NCBI RefSeq assembly: GCF_002505485.1
Contig: NZ_DAVG01000019.1
Span: forward strand, 1 to 54,002
Direction of reading: 5' to 3'
DNA: 54,002 nucleotides
DNA from: Methanosarcina sp. UBA5
GTDB lineage: Archaea; Halobacteriota; Methanosarcinia; Methanosarcinales; Methanosarcinaceae
This document shows positions 16,323 to 25,731 of this stretch, in pieces. The notes below the pieces were generated by a model that was not told the DNA's origin, did no database searches, and saw only the letters and a list, made by a program, of their open reading frames with translations. Every line of letters starts with the position of its first letter. Positions within the stretch are counted from its first letter, which is position 1. Both the position numbers and the translations under genes were made by a program.

Positions 16323-18542
16323 GTGGAACTAAGAAAAACATCTAACCCGGAAAAAAACCGAAGTTTTAGGAATAAACATTTTAACAATTTACGGGAATAT
16401 TCTCTAGTTGGAATCTCATACGCTCTTTTGACAATTATTCTTACTTATCCTGTCTTCTTTAAGATAAAAACCGATATTCCTGGAACGGGAGCGGATTCAT
16501 TTCAGTGGATGAGAATCTTATGGTACACAAAAATAGCAATACAGGAAGCGGATTTAGCGGCTTTGACGCATGACCATCTCCTTTTTTATCCGAATGGCAT
16601 AGAATCAATGCCCTTTTCATCAGCCTTCAATCAAATGCTATATGTATTGCTGTCGCCCTTTTTAGAACTGCACGTCATTTACACAATATTATGGCTCTTA
16701 ACTTTTATAATAGGAGCTATTGGTGCATATCTGCTGGTAAACTATCTTACGGATAATAAATATGCTGCCTTTATTGCAGGAATTGTATTTGCATTTTCCC
16801 CGTACCATTTTTCCAGAGGACTATACTTTTTTGGAGCAGCGACAGTTCAGTGGATACCCTTTTGTGCGCTGTATCTCATGAAAACAGTTAAAGAAGAAGG
16901 AATCAAGAACCCAATCCTTGCAGGAATCTTTTTCATTCTGGTAGCAATGAGCGACCTGCAGTATCTGATTTTTATGGGGATCTTTACAGGATTAGTATTC
17001 TTATATAATTTCTACCTGACTCTCAGGTCCGAAAAGAACTTTACTCATTCTGTAAAAAAAATAATTAAAAAATATTTCTTTTTTGGCGGCGTCGCTTTTC
17101 TTGGCGTGTTACCTTTGACCATTAATGAGATACTTATTGCCCTTTCAAAACAAAACTTCTTAAAGCCAAGTGCGGCTGAAATTCCCAAATTATCAAATGA
17201 TTTGCTGAGCTTTTTCCTCCCCTCTAATTTACATCCATTACTTGGTCGGTTTACCTTAGATTTATATTCGAATATACCAAGCTGGCCTGCTGAACAAGTG
17301 AACTTTATAGGATATATTGTTCTGGGGCTCTCAATTATTTCACTTCTGAAATCAAGGAGAAAGCCTGACGTAAAATTCTGGTTAATATCTACACTTTTCT
17401 TTACAATAATTAGCATAGGACCTATATTGCACTTTAATGGCTTATTTTCTTTCACGGATTCAAATCTGAAAATCCCGCTTCCATATCAGCTACTATATAG
17501 TACAGTGCCCTTCCTCAAAAACTGCAGGACAGTTGGCAGATTTTTTGTTATTGCAACCCTTGGGTATTCCGTCCTGGCAGGATACGGTTTTTCTGAATTA
17601 CTGAAGTATAAGCCCGAAAGAAAAAAGCTTATCTTTACAATAGTTGGTTTCCTGCTGATTTTTGAATACCTGTGTATTCCGTATCCGACCACACAGGTAA
17701 ATGTTCCTGACTTTTACTATAAAATTAGTAATGATACGGATAACTATGCAGTGCTCGAAATCCCACAAAACTCTAACGCAGGATATATGGATTTTCAGTA
17801 CTTGTACTATCAGACAGTCCACAATAAAGCTCTTGTAGGCGGATATGCAGCAAGATATCCAGCCAATGTTAGTGATTTCCAAAGGAACACTCCATTCATT
17901 AAAGAATTACAGTATTATTCCCTGGGAACTAAAGATATTTTACAGGAAAATGTTGCTCATATAGGCACCTCGGTCCTGAACGCCAATAATATAAGGTATG
18001 TTATTGTCCACAAAAATCAATTGTCCAGTGAGCAGCTCGAGTTTGTAAACGATTTACTGAATAAGACCCTTAAAACTGAACCTGATGTATATGCTGAAGA
18101 TGGGCTTATTGTTTACCGTGTTCCAGATGAAATAATTCGGCCCTTTATGCTTTTAGGTGAGGGATGGAGTCGCCCGGAGAATTGGGACGGCACAATAACC
18201 AGGTGGATAGCAAACAATGCTACTTTATCGGTTTATTCAGGTATTGCTGAAAATTCAACATTAAAACTCAGCGCATGCAGCTTACATTCACCAAAGACAC
18301 TGGAAATCTATAACGGCGAAACTCTCCAGAGTAAACAAGTTATCAGCCCGAATTTAAGCACAGTAAATCTTCCGGTTACCTTAAATAAAGGAAAAAATAC
18401 CATTACTTTAAATGTACCTGAAGGCACCGAAAGACCATGTGACTTTCCGGAGCTAAATAATAGCGACAAAAGGGAGTTAAGTATAGCAATTCAAGGGATT
18501 CAGTTAATTGATTCGCCTGAAAATTTATCATCAAGAGAGTAA
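16323..18542 (+). CDS. Large GT-C-like membrane protein
   Basis: The 739-residue protein has an N-terminal half with about twelve membrane segments and a soluble C-terminal third with several N-glycosylation-type sequons. The first extracellular loop carries TDIPGTGADSFQWMRILWY; acidic residues in this loop are the usual catalytic site of GT-C glycosyltransferases such as ArnT and YfhO relatives. I place it in the GT-C group on topology and this loop, not on a specific family. It would transfer a lipid-linked sugar outside the membrane, which fits the GT2 and UPF0104 genes upstream. The start is GTG 16323 after CGGGAG. The preceding spacer is very AT-rich with ATTATTAAA repeats. Confidence 0.65.
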   Translation: MELRKTSNPEKNRSFRNKHFNNLREYSLVGISYALLTIILTYPVFFKIKTDIPGTGADSFQWMRILWYTKIAIQEADLAALTHDHLLFYPNGIESMPFSSAFNQMLYVLLSPFLELHVIYTILWLLTFIIGAIGAYLLVNYLTDNKYAAFIAGIVFAFSPYHFSRGLYFFGAATVQWIPFCALYLMKTVKEEGIKNPILAGIFFILVAMSDLQYLIFMGIFTGLVFLYNFYLTLRSEKNFTHSVKKIIKKYFFFGGVAFLGVLPLTINEILIALSKQNFLKPSAAEIPKLSNDLLSFFLPSNLHPLLGRFTLDLYSNIPSWPAEQVNFIGYIVLGLSIISLLKSRRKPDVKFWLISTLFFTIISIGPILHFNGLFSFTDSNLKIPLPYQLLYSTVPFLKNCRTVGRFFVIATLGYSVLAGYGFSELLKYKPERKKLIFTIVGFLLIFEYLCIPYPTTQVNVPDFYYKISNDTDNYAVLEIPQNSNAGYMDFQYLYYQTVHNKALVGGYAARYPANVSDFQRNTPFIKELQYYSLGTKDILQENVAHIGTSVLNANNIRYVIVHKNQLSSEQLEFVNDLLNKTLKTEPDVYAEDGLIVYRVPDEIIRPFMLLGEGWSRPENWDGTITRWIANNATLSVYSGIAENSTLKLSACSLHSPKTLEIYNGETLQSKQVISPNLSTVNLPVTLNKGKNTITLNVPEGTERPCDFPELNNSDKRELSIAIQGIQLIDSPENLSSRE

Positions 18543-18831
18543 CTCTCGGATAGAGCCCTGATTGATCGAGAAACTCGAAAATATTCGGGAGATCGGTGGC
18601 GGTCTCCTCCAGCTATGCATTTCTATGAGACTGGGGAAGTCGGGATTTCTTCCCCTTTACTCAACTAAAAAACAGTATTTTAAAATATAATTTTTTAATA
18701 CATTTAATTTACTTTCCTTATTTTTCAATCAATTTCCCTTTTTTAATTACTCTCCTTATTTTTTAACTAATCTTCTTATTTTTATTATTTTCACTGTTTA
18801 TTACTTTCCTCAGTTCATTTTATTTTGCGAC
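18543..18831. terminator. Convergent spacer with hairpin and T-rich repeat
   Basis: GGAGA (18589-18593) can pair with TCTCC (18601-18605) soon after the GT-C stop. From about 18660 the plus strand is T/C-rich with repeats of CTTATTTTT. Both flanking genes end here, so two-way termination is likely. No gene is seen. Confidence 0.4.
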
Positions 18832-19377
18832 TTATTTTGTAACGAAAACCATTGCAGCTACAACCGTGGTCCATTTTCCGTCCTTGTCGCCGTTTGCGGT
18901 CTGGCACATATGGAATGTATCAAAGATATGCCCGCTTGCCTTGTACACCTGTTCTCTCTCATGCCAGGCCATTTCCGCGTCAAATTCTATGCCAAGAGTA
19001 GTCGCAAGCATTGTTGCTGCCAGGTCTTCAGCATATTCTCCTGCAATAATTTCTTCTTCTCCAAAAGAATGATGCTCGGAAATATAACCGTAGTTTTCCT
19101 CATTTACAGGAACCGCAGTTCCGATAGCTGAAGCCATTAACCGATGAGGCTCATTTGTATCATTCCTTGCGAGTACACAATGGACAATGGCACCGGGTTT
19201 CAACTCTAAAAGTCCTTCTTCTCTGGGTACTAGTTTGCAATTGGGGGGCAGAATACTTGAAACACTTACAAGATTGAATTTCTCTATCTTTGCAGCCCTT
19301 AGTGCAAGTTCAAAGGATGCTAAACGGTCTTTGTGTACCCCGGTACCCTTTGTCAAAAATGCTTTTCTTGGGATCAT
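18832..19377 (-). CDS. pdaD: Pyruvoyl-dependent arginine decarboxylase
   Basis: The 181-residue protein matches archaeal PdaD along its length. It converts arginine to agmatine, the first step of polyamine synthesis in methanogens, where it replaces PLP enzymes. The self-cleavage site is the Ser40-Ser41 pair in LVSVSSILPPNCK; cleavage makes the beta chain and an alpha chain starting with the pyruvoyl group from Ser41. Downstream GAIVHCVLARNDTNEPHRLM and AMAWHERE-like segments (EMAWHEREQVY) carry the conserved active-site acids. The ATG at 19375-19377 has AGGAG about 7 bases upstream. It is transcribed in the same direction as the two HyuA-like genes but is separated from the nearer one by 238 bases. 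Confidence 0.95.
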   Translation of the reverse strand: MIPRKAFLTKGTGVHKDRLASFELALRAAKIEKFNLVSVSSILPPNCKLVPREEGLLELKPGAIVHCVLARNDTNEPHRLMASAIGTAVPVNEENYGYISEHHSFGEEEIIAGEYAEDLAATMLATTLGIEFDAEMAWHEREQVYKASGHIFDTFHMCQTANGDKDGKWTTVVAAMVFVTK

Positions 19378-19615
19378 GTTAACTCCTAAAGGGATTTATG
19401 TATTTACTGTGCGGTTTCCATTGTATGAGCAACCAATACACACATAGATAATTTATAAATCTTTTATAAAGATGAGCTGAACTATTGGGCTGATAGTCCT
19501 ATCTTTCATCTCTGAAACGTACACCAGAGTTATGAACTTTATCCTTTTCATTCATAGTTTTCAGAGACAGATATTTTCCTGCAGGAATTGCAATCCAGAT
19601 AATGAACCTGTTCAG

Positions 19616-21616
19616 TTAGTTCTGTAAAACCTTTATTTTTTTCCTCTGTCCAGAAAGAGCTTTTTCATAGACATTGGAATTTGCAACCCCTTCAAAGATA
19701 TATCTGGTCTCTATTGGAATTTCACCTGCATGGACCTTTATATCTTTTTTTTGTACACTAACCGTAACCTGGTCAGGGAGAAGCCCGGACTCGGCCATGT
19801 AATCAAGAATCAGTTTTCTACCGAATTCTTCAGCAAACTCCAGGGCTTCGTTCCGGATTACGAAATGCCTCCTACCTATAGGGGTGTATACAAAGATCCC
19901 TTTTGTCTTAAGGTCATATTTGGACTCGCTATAAAGTGTGCGCACCGTTATTTCAATGCGTTTTGTCCCTTTTCCTGCAAGAGCTCCGACGGCATTTCCA
20001 ACCTCTGAATATTCAGGAACAAATATTTTGGCATCTATCAGCTTCTTCAGTTCGTCCACATACACCCTCACCGGACCTCCAAGCAGGACAACAGGGATAT
20101 CCACTTTAAAGCGAGCAAAGAAATCGCCTTCGAGCATTTTTTTAATTTCGTTCCTATCCACTCCTTCCATCAGAAAAGCAATGAGGTCTATTGCCATGTT
20201 CCTGGCAAAGAGTCGTTTCACATTTAAACAGAACTCATGCCTATCGATTCCTATGAAGTTTGCAAGCAGAGTAGCTCCAATTTCCGAGGCTTCGGCATTC
20301 CATTCAGTATACTCCCCAAGCACATGCAGGACATCCGTGGGGGTAAAACCGATTACCTGAACAAGCCGCTTCTGAATTAGAGAGTCCATTACTCTCTTTG
20401 AAGGAAGAATATTTCTGTCCCAGTAGACATCTTTGAGAGAAAGCGGTTCATCCCGTATAAGGGCAAAGAGTTCTTTTTCTTCTTGGTTCAAATTGACAGA
20501 TTTTTGCTCTGTCCGGACAAAAAACTTTGTTGCCTGGATATGTTCATCCAGTTTGAGCCTATCAGGAATCCAGCGTTTTTCCAGAGTGCCCATGAAATCG
20601 GGATACAGGACTGCTGCCCTGCAGAGAGGAATAACCCGCCTGGGGCCTATGTTTATATTGCCACTCTGAACCCAGACATGGCTGTCCCCACCCATAGCTG
20701 AAGTCTCCATACGCAGCGCCCTGACTTTTGTTTGCCAGCCGCCCACAACTGCTCCTGCCTCGCTGAGGTATGGAAGCCCTTTATAGATCAGGGAGACGTC
20801 CGTGCTCGTACCTCCAACATCAATTACAGTGCAGGTCTCACATCCGGACAGATAAGAAGCCCCAAGAAGACTTGCTGCGGGACCTGAAAATACCGATTCG
20901 ATGGGTTTTTTCATGGCTTCATACATGCTTACTACAGAGCCGTCGCAGCGCAGCATGGCAATTCTCGGGTTGAGGCTTCTTCTTTCAATCTCACTTACTA
21001 CCGTCTTTAAGAAGCCCTCTGCTACAGGCAGGAGCTGGGCATTGAGGTAGGCAGTAACTCCCCTTTCATAGGCTCCTAGAGACTGGGCAAGCTCATGCCC
21101 GCAGACAACAGGCAGCCCTGTAAGTTCCTGGATCAGAGTTTTTACACGCAGCTCATGCTCAGGATTTCGCACACTGAAATAAGAAGAGACTGCAAAAGCC
21201 GAAACCCTGTTTTTTATTTCAAGCACGAATTTTTCTACTGCTGACAGGTCAAGGGCTGAGACTTCCTCGCCATTACTGTCATGTCCTCCCTGCACCATAA
21301 TCCAGTTTTCAATTCCCGAATCTTCAGGGATATCATAGTTTCCTATAAGGATCAACCCAACAGGATATCCCGTGCTCTCAAGGATGGTATTTGTGGCAAG
21401 AGTGGTTGAAACTGAAACAACAGTCACGAGTTTTAGCTTTTCAGGGTTGAGTCCGTCAATTGACTTCTTTATTCCCTCAAGAGGATCAGGATAGGTTGTG
21501 AGAGCCTTGTTTGAACATATAACTTTTCCATCCGATTTCCTAATTAAAACCGAATCAGTATAAGTTCCACCTGCATCAATGCCCAGCTCATATGCCATTT
21601 TTGAATTACATTCCAT
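19616..21616 (-). CDS. HyuA-like hydantoinase/oxoprolinase, copy 1
   Basis: The 666-residue protein has the two actin-fold phosphate-binding motifs of the hydantoinase A/5-oxoprolinase family: GIDAGGTYTDSVLI near residue 12 and VIDVGGTSTDVSLI near residue 265. VSTTLATNTILE near residue 68 is also diagnostic. Such enzymes open cyclic amides (hydantoins, 5-oxoproline) using ATP, usually with a HyuB partner. No HyuB gene is present. The C-terminal 150 residues lack the usual long HyuA C-terminal domain layout. ATG 21614-21616 has GGAG 8 bases upstream; a second Met seven codons in is possible. It is a paralogue of the next gene, 401 bases upstream, and its substrate is unknown. Confidence 0.82.
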   Translation of the reverse strand: MECNSKMAYELGIDAGGTYTDSVLIRKSDGKVICSNKALTTYPDPLEGIKKSIDGLNPEKLKLVTVVSVSTTLATNTILESTGYPVGLILIGNYDIPEDSGIENWIMVQGGHDSNGEEVSALDLSAVEKFVLEIKNRVSAFAVSSYFSVRNPEHELRVKTLIQELTGLPVVCGHELAQSLGAYERGVTAYLNAQLLPVAEGFLKTVVSEIERRSLNPRIAMLRCDGSVVSMYEAMKKPIESVFSGPAASLLGASYLSGCETCTVIDVGGTSTDVSLIYKGLPYLSEAGAVVGGWQTKVRALRMETSAMGGDSHVWVQSGNINIGPRRVIPLCRAAVLYPDFMGTLEKRWIPDRLKLDEHIQATKFFVRTEQKSVNLNQEEKELFALIRDEPLSLKDVYWDRNILPSKRVMDSLIQKRLVQVIGFTPTDVLHVLGEYTEWNAEASEIGATLLANFIGIDRHEFCLNVKRLFARNMAIDLIAFLMEGVDRNEIKKMLEGDFFARFKVDIPVVLLGGPVRVYVDELKKLIDAKIFVPEYSEVGNAVGALAGKGTKRIEITVRTLYSESKYDLKTKGIFVYTPIGRRHFVIRNEALEFAEEFGRKLILDYMAESGLLPDQVTVSVQKKDIKVHAGEIPIETRYIFEGVANSNVYEKALSGQRKKIKVLQN

Positions 21617-21751
21617 TTTTACATCTCCACTTTTATTTTCAGACGTTTTTGCATTACACTTTCCTTGCCGTTTGTAATGCTGTTTCCTTTATGCCATTTT
21701 TAATTACGTGCTAATGTTCTGACCGCAGAATCAGGATAGTAAATCCCATTC

Positions 21752-21846
21752 AGTTTGGTCAGTTCCATTTAGTTTGGGCAGCTCCATTCAGCTTAGTCAG
21801 TGCCATACAGTTTGGTTAGTTCCACTCAGTCTGGTAAATTTTGTTC
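21752..21846. repeat. 19-bp tandem repeat, five copies
   Basis: Five 19-base units at 21752, 21771, 21790, 21809 and 21828, each close to AGTTTGGTCAGTTCCATTC. They lie in the spacer between the two HyuA-like genes. Confidence 0.85.
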
Positions 21847-22017
21847 AGCCCACCTGAAATCCTTTTTTCAGAACCAAAAGTTTATTTCGGATATTATTCT
21901 GGAAACAAACAGCTATTCAGGGACAGGTGAGAAATTTAAGAACAAATATTGAATTAATCAATCGCATTATCTGCACTATTGAGGGTAAATATAAATATTC
22001 CGGGAGATTTCCGGAAT

Positions 22018-23940
22018 TCAAACTGTTGGCATTCCAATTCCAACAAAAACAAGCTTTGTCTCTAGAGGTACTGCCCCTGCTTCACTCAGAGATACATCTT
22101 TTTTACTTACCTCTATCTGGATCTGCCCTTTGTCAAGGCCGGCTTCGGTCATGTATTCCATGACGAGTTTTCTCCCCAGAGTTTCTGCATATTCCAGAGC
22201 GTCTTGATAGCTTCCAAAGGTTTCCCTGCCCTGAGGCGAAAACAGAAGAACGAGCCTTTTCTTATCTTTTGAGTAGGAGCTTTTGATAAGGATTTCAATC
22301 CTTTTTATGCCCTTGCCCATAACGGCTCCAACAGCATTTCCTACTTCGGCATACTCCGGAATTATAATGTCGGCATCAAGAATTTGCTTCAATTCTCTGG
22401 TGTACGCGACCACAGGTCCTCCTATCAGCACCACAGGAATTTTCATCTTGAACTGTGTAAATCTGTCGGAAAGTAGGATTTTTTCGATTTCGGGAGAAGG
22501 CACATCCTTCTGGATGAAAGATACCAGATTTAAGGCCATATTCCTTGCAACGTCCTGTTTTATCTGTTTGCAGAGCTCAATATGGTCAGTCTGGGTATAG
22601 CGCTCCATAAGTTTTGCTCCTATTTTTGAAGCTTCTTGATCCCAGGCTGTATATTCCCCTAGCACATGAAGCGCGTCGGTTGGGGTAAAGCCAATTGCCT
22701 GGATCAGGCGTTTTCTTATAAGCGAATCGAGAAGGCCCGGAGAAGGAGTTTTCCCGATCTCCCAGAAGATATCATTAAGGGATGCCGGAAAATCTCCTAT
22801 TCTGTCAAAGAGTTCCTTTTCAAACTTTCCAAGGTTTGAGGGTTCAACGCCTGTCCTTACAAAAAACCTGGTAGGCTGCACATTTTCGTCAAGATGCATA
22901 GTCCCAGGAATTCTCCCTTTTCTCAGGACTTCGAGAAAACCAGGATATTTGACCGCTGCAACGCATAGTGGGATAACTCGCTTTGGGCCGATGTTTATTT
23001 TCATATTTTTAACCCATACATGGCTGTCCCCTCCCATTGCTGAGGTTTCCATCCTGATAGCTTTTACCTTTGTCTGCCAGCCTCCAACTGCAGCCCCGTC
23101 GGCACAGAGTTCAGGAAGCCCGTTTTCGAGTCGGGAAACGTCCGTACTTGTCCCGCCTACATCAATAACTGCACAGGTCTCAAGCCCTGAAAGATGTGAT
23201 GCTCCCACAAGACTTGCTGCAGGGCCTGAAAAGATCGATTCGATTGGTTTTTCCAGGGCTTCATTAATGCCCACGACCGAACCGTCACATTTAAGCATCA
23301 GCAGCCTCGAATCCATTCCTCGCCTGGAGATTTCTTCCCTGATTGAGCGGATAAATTGGTTTGCAACAGGAATCAACTGGGCATTCAGGTAGGCTGTAAT
23401 CCCTCTCTCATATGCCCCAAGGTCAAGGGAGAGTTCGTGCCCGCAAACTACTGGCATCCCTGTAAGTTCCTGAATGCGGGCTTTGACTGCCAGTTCATGA
23501 GCAGGGTTTCTGATACTGAAATAGGAAGAGACTGCAAAGGCCGAAACTTTATCCTTAACCTTACTGACAAAAGCTTCCACAGCTTCCATATCAAGGGAAA
23601 ACAGTTCGGCTCCGTGATGGTCGTGTCCTCCTTTTACGATAGTATAAGACTCAACATGCATTTTTTCCGGGATTTCATAATCTCCTACGAGGATCAAACC
23701 TACAGGATAGCCATTTTTCTCAAGGATTGTGTTTGTGGCAAGAGTTGTTGAGACCGAAATCATTTTTACGTTTTTTAAATATTTTTCATCTAGACCGTCT
23801 ATGGAATTCCTAATTCCTTCAAGCAGGTCGGGATAAGTGGTAAGCACCTTGTTAGAATCCATCACCTTGCCATCGGAGTCCCGAATGATGACCGAATCAA
23901 TATAGGTGCCTCCTGCATCAATGCCCATGCTGTAATGCAT
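22018..23940 (-). CDS. HyuA-like hydantoinase/oxoprolinase, copy 2
   Basis: The 640-residue paralogue of the preceding gene has GIDAGGTYIDSVII at the N terminus, VSTTLATNTILEKNG near residue 69 and VIDVGGTSTDVSRL near residue 260. ETSAMGGDSHVWV near residue 296 is shared by both copies. In copy 2 the first motif has Ile in place of Thr before Asp (GGTYID against GGTYTD), a change at a residue close to the nucleotide phosphates. The start ATG has GGAG 8 bases upstream. As with copy 1, no HyuB-type gene is nearby. The pair looks like an old tandem duplication; both are intact, so both are probably under selection. Possible role: ATP-dependent ring opening of a cyclic amide. Confidence 0.82.
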   Translation of the reverse strand: MHYSMGIDAGGTYIDSVIIRDSDGKVMDSNKVLTTYPDLLEGIRNSIDGLDEKYLKNVKMISVSTTLATNTILEKNGYPVGLILVGDYEIPEKMHVESYTIVKGGHDHHGAELFSLDMEAVEAFVSKVKDKVSAFAVSSYFSIRNPAHELAVKARIQELTGMPVVCGHELSLDLGAYERGITAYLNAQLIPVANQFIRSIREEISRRGMDSRLLMLKCDGSVVGINEALEKPIESIFSGPAASLVGASHLSGLETCAVIDVGGTSTDVSRLENGLPELCADGAAVGGWQTKVKAIRMETSAMGGDSHVWVKNMKINIGPKRVIPLCVAAVKYPGFLEVLRKGRIPGTMHLDENVQPTRFFVRTGVEPSNLGKFEKELFDRIGDFPASLNDIFWEIGKTPSPGLLDSLIRKRLIQAIGFTPTDALHVLGEYTAWDQEASKIGAKLMERYTQTDHIELCKQIKQDVARNMALNLVSFIQKDVPSPEIEKILLSDRFTQFKMKIPVVLIGGPVVAYTRELKQILDADIIIPEYAEVGNAVGAVMGKGIKRIEILIKSSYSKDKKRLVLLFSPQGRETFGSYQDALEYAETLGRKLVMEYMTEAGLDKGQIQIEVSKKDVSLSEAGAVPLETKLVFVGIGMPTV

Positions 23941-24455
23941 CTAAATGTCTCCTGTTCATTTTTTTGAAATGGGGTTCATGAATTGGGGTTCATAAGATAG
24001 TTTCTATGGTTAAAATTGCCGGGCATATATTATATTTAAAAGTATTTTATTCATGTGCATAATACACTATTGGGAAAGTTTAGCGGTTTTGACAAATAAA
24101 AAGGAAAAAGTCTAAAATGGTTTTAATGTAAGCAATATGATCGATTGTTCAGGATTAAGATTTGAGATAAAAATTATAAGATTAACGACAATTTCAATAA
24201 GAAATATTTGAATATGTGCTTATAAGTAATTACTGAGCATATTCCGAAACTCAAACTTGATTTTTGAATCTCGATTTTGGAATAATAATTTATAAGAAAG
24301 TAATTCTGAGACGCTTATGAATTTGGAAATAAAAGTTGGTTTTGGAATAGGCTCATACTTTCGATAGAATCCTAAACTAAAAAGTACTTTATTATTTGAC
24401 ACCTAACATATAATGTATAATCAAAAAATGGTAGTTTTAGGAGTTGGTAAACTTT
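23941..24455. other. Spacer holding a MITE
   Basis: Divergent promoter region for copy 2 of the HyuA-like gene and the 24456 gene. The MITE at 24235-24354 is the only clear element. TATA-like ATATATTATATTTAAAAG lies at 24024-24042, on the HyuA side. Confidence 0.4.
24235..24354. mobile_element. 120-bp MITE related to the IS5-type element
   Basis: The ends are GAGCATATTCCGAAACTC (left) and GGTTTTGGAATAGGCTC (right), imperfect inverted copies similar to the 17-bp ends of the IS at 52060-52916. The interior is alignable by eye with the 130-bp MITE at 53782-53911 (for example GATTTTGGAATAATAATTTA against TATTTCGAATAATCAATTAA). It encodes nothing. Confidence 0.55.
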
Positions 24456-24839
24456 ATGGGAGACCAAAACGATGAAATGTATCTTGCAGAGCTGCAAGCA
24501 TGCAAACTGGATTTTTTAGAATGGACACCAGAGAAGGGAGTGAAGGTTAGCGACACGTCAAAACAGTTTGCAAGGGAGTTTCTAAATTTATTAGTAGTGA
24601 AGGACTCCAGCAAGACCAACGAATATAATGGGGCTAAAAAAACATTCAATCAAATAGCTTCGTTGCTGATCCAATGTAAAGCAGGAAATGACGGAACGAT
24701 CCCTAAAGAAACAATAGATGAGATAGCAGAACAAAGCGGAACTACAGATCGCAGAGTTTATACAGTACTGAAAGCATTAGGAACTGAGGGATGGAAACCA
24801 TCAAAGGTCTATGAAGAAAGAACTAACGATCAGCTTTGA
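24456..24839 (+). CDS. Hypothetical 127-residue soluble protein
   Basis: I do not recognise a family. The protein is soluble, acidic at the N terminus, and ends with a helical stretch TIPKETIDEIAEQSGTTDRR then VYTVLKALG that looks like a winged-helix or HTH-type unit (helix, turn with SGTTDRR, recognition-like helix). The middle contains an alpha-helical QFAREFLNLLVV segment. ATG 24456 is preferred over TTG 24444, since AGGAG (24439-24443) is too close to the TTG and 12 bases from the ATG. It is monocistronic, and a MITE sits just upstream, within reach of its promoter. Confidence 0.6.
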   Translation: MGDQNDEMYLAELQACKLDFLEWTPEKGVKVSDTSKQFAREFLNLLVVKDSSKTNEYNGAKKTFNQIASLLIQCKAGNDGTIPKETIDEIAEQSGTTDRRVYTVLKALGTEGWKPSKVYEERTNDQL

Positions 24840-24870
24840 TTTATCACGGGAAATTCGGTTAAATTCAGGA

Positions 24871-24906
24871 TGATTAAGAAAAGAACTGATCTGGTAGAAA
24901 AGAACT
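24871..24906. repeat. Short tandem duplication
   Basis: GAAAAGAACTGATCTGGT occurs twice in direct succession. The rest of the spacer 24840-25216 is AT-rich and holds no gene; TATA-like TATTATATAAA lies at about 25113-25123. Confidence 0.6.
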
Positions 24907-25216
24907 GATCTGGTTTATGAAAAGGAGCAATACCTTTTCAAAACTTATTGCAATAATAAATGCTACAGTTCACGGGAAATCAGCATTAACTCCAGGCTGT
25001 GAAAAAGTAGTACTAATTTCAGATTCTGAAGTAAAATTCTGAAATTTTAAAAACTTTCAAAAACTGGTTTTTAATTTCGTTCCTGAATTCTATTTTTCAT
25101 ATTTAAAGCCTGATATTATATAAACCGCCATATTAAAGTGTATCTTTAAGCATATTTCTAAGAATACCTTAAAACTTAAGAAGAATTTCCTGAAATTATA
25201 TAAATCGAATAAGTTG

Positions 25217-25411
25217 GTGGGTACGACGCTTACGGAAATTTTCAACCAGCTAAAAGAGCTTGAGAAAAAATTTAACGAGGTTAAGTATTTCTCTGAAGCT
25301 GCTTTTCAGCCGTCTTTCTCTTCTATAATTCGGAAAGCTGAAAAGAATAGTTTGATCCAACGATTGCCTGCTTTTGAGCTTGATGAACTTTTCGAGAAGA
25401 TAGAGGAATGA
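25217..25411 (+). CDS. Putative antitoxin of a RelE/ParE-type pair
   Basis: The roughly 64-residue protein is not recognised by family. It is helical and charged, with a LTEIFNQLKELEKKFNEV segment likely to form a coiled coil or dimer, and an acidic C terminus (ELDELFEKIEE), as expected for an antitoxin tail that wraps a basic toxin. Its stop overlaps the start of the RelE-like gene (ATGA at 25408-25411), so the two are coupled. GTG 25217 is chosen over TTG 25214; neither has a strong ribosome binding site. The function is inferred from position and charge. Confidence 0.6.
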   Translation: MGTTLTEIFNQLKELEKKFNEVKYFSEAAFQPSFSSIIRKAEKNSLIQRLPAFELDELFEKIEE

Positions 25412-25689
25412 CATACAAGGTAGCTCTTCATCCTTCAGTTCACAAAAACCTTCAAAACTTGTATAGGCTTGACAGGCCAGGTTATGATTACGTGAAACAC
25501 CGCCTCCGCCTTCTGGCTTACAGACTGGAAGTGGGCATTCCCCTTGAAGCCGATTTTGAAGATAAATGGAGAATTCATATTGGGCCCTTTGTGCTGGTCT
25601 ACACTTTTGACCGTGACGCAAATATCCTTACCCTACTGGTTTTTGAGCATTACACGCGAGCATACGATATGCACACTGCTTATGCGTGA
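25408..25689 (+). CDS. RelE/ParE-family toxin
   Basis: The 93-residue protein has the family's compact fold signature: YKVALHPSVHKNLQNL at the N terminus, a helical region, DKWRIHIGPFVLVYTFD (the strand with the RIxxGxYRxxY-type pattern) near residues 52-68, then strands ending in VFEHYTRAYD. RelE-type toxins cleave mRNA in the ribosome and ParE-type toxins inhibit gyrase; which applies cannot be told. A conserved basic and Tyr-rich C terminus is compatible with RNase activity. The start ATG overlaps the antitoxin stop and has GAGG upstream. Confidence 0.78.
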   Translation: MTYKVALHPSVHKNLQNLYRLDRPGYDYVKHRLRLLAYRLEVGIPLEADFEDKWRIHIGPFVLVYTFDRDANILTLLVFEHYTRAYDMHTAYA

Positions 25690-25731
25690 ATCGAGGAAAA
25701 ATTGTAAAGATAGTCTTTATGACTACTGTTT

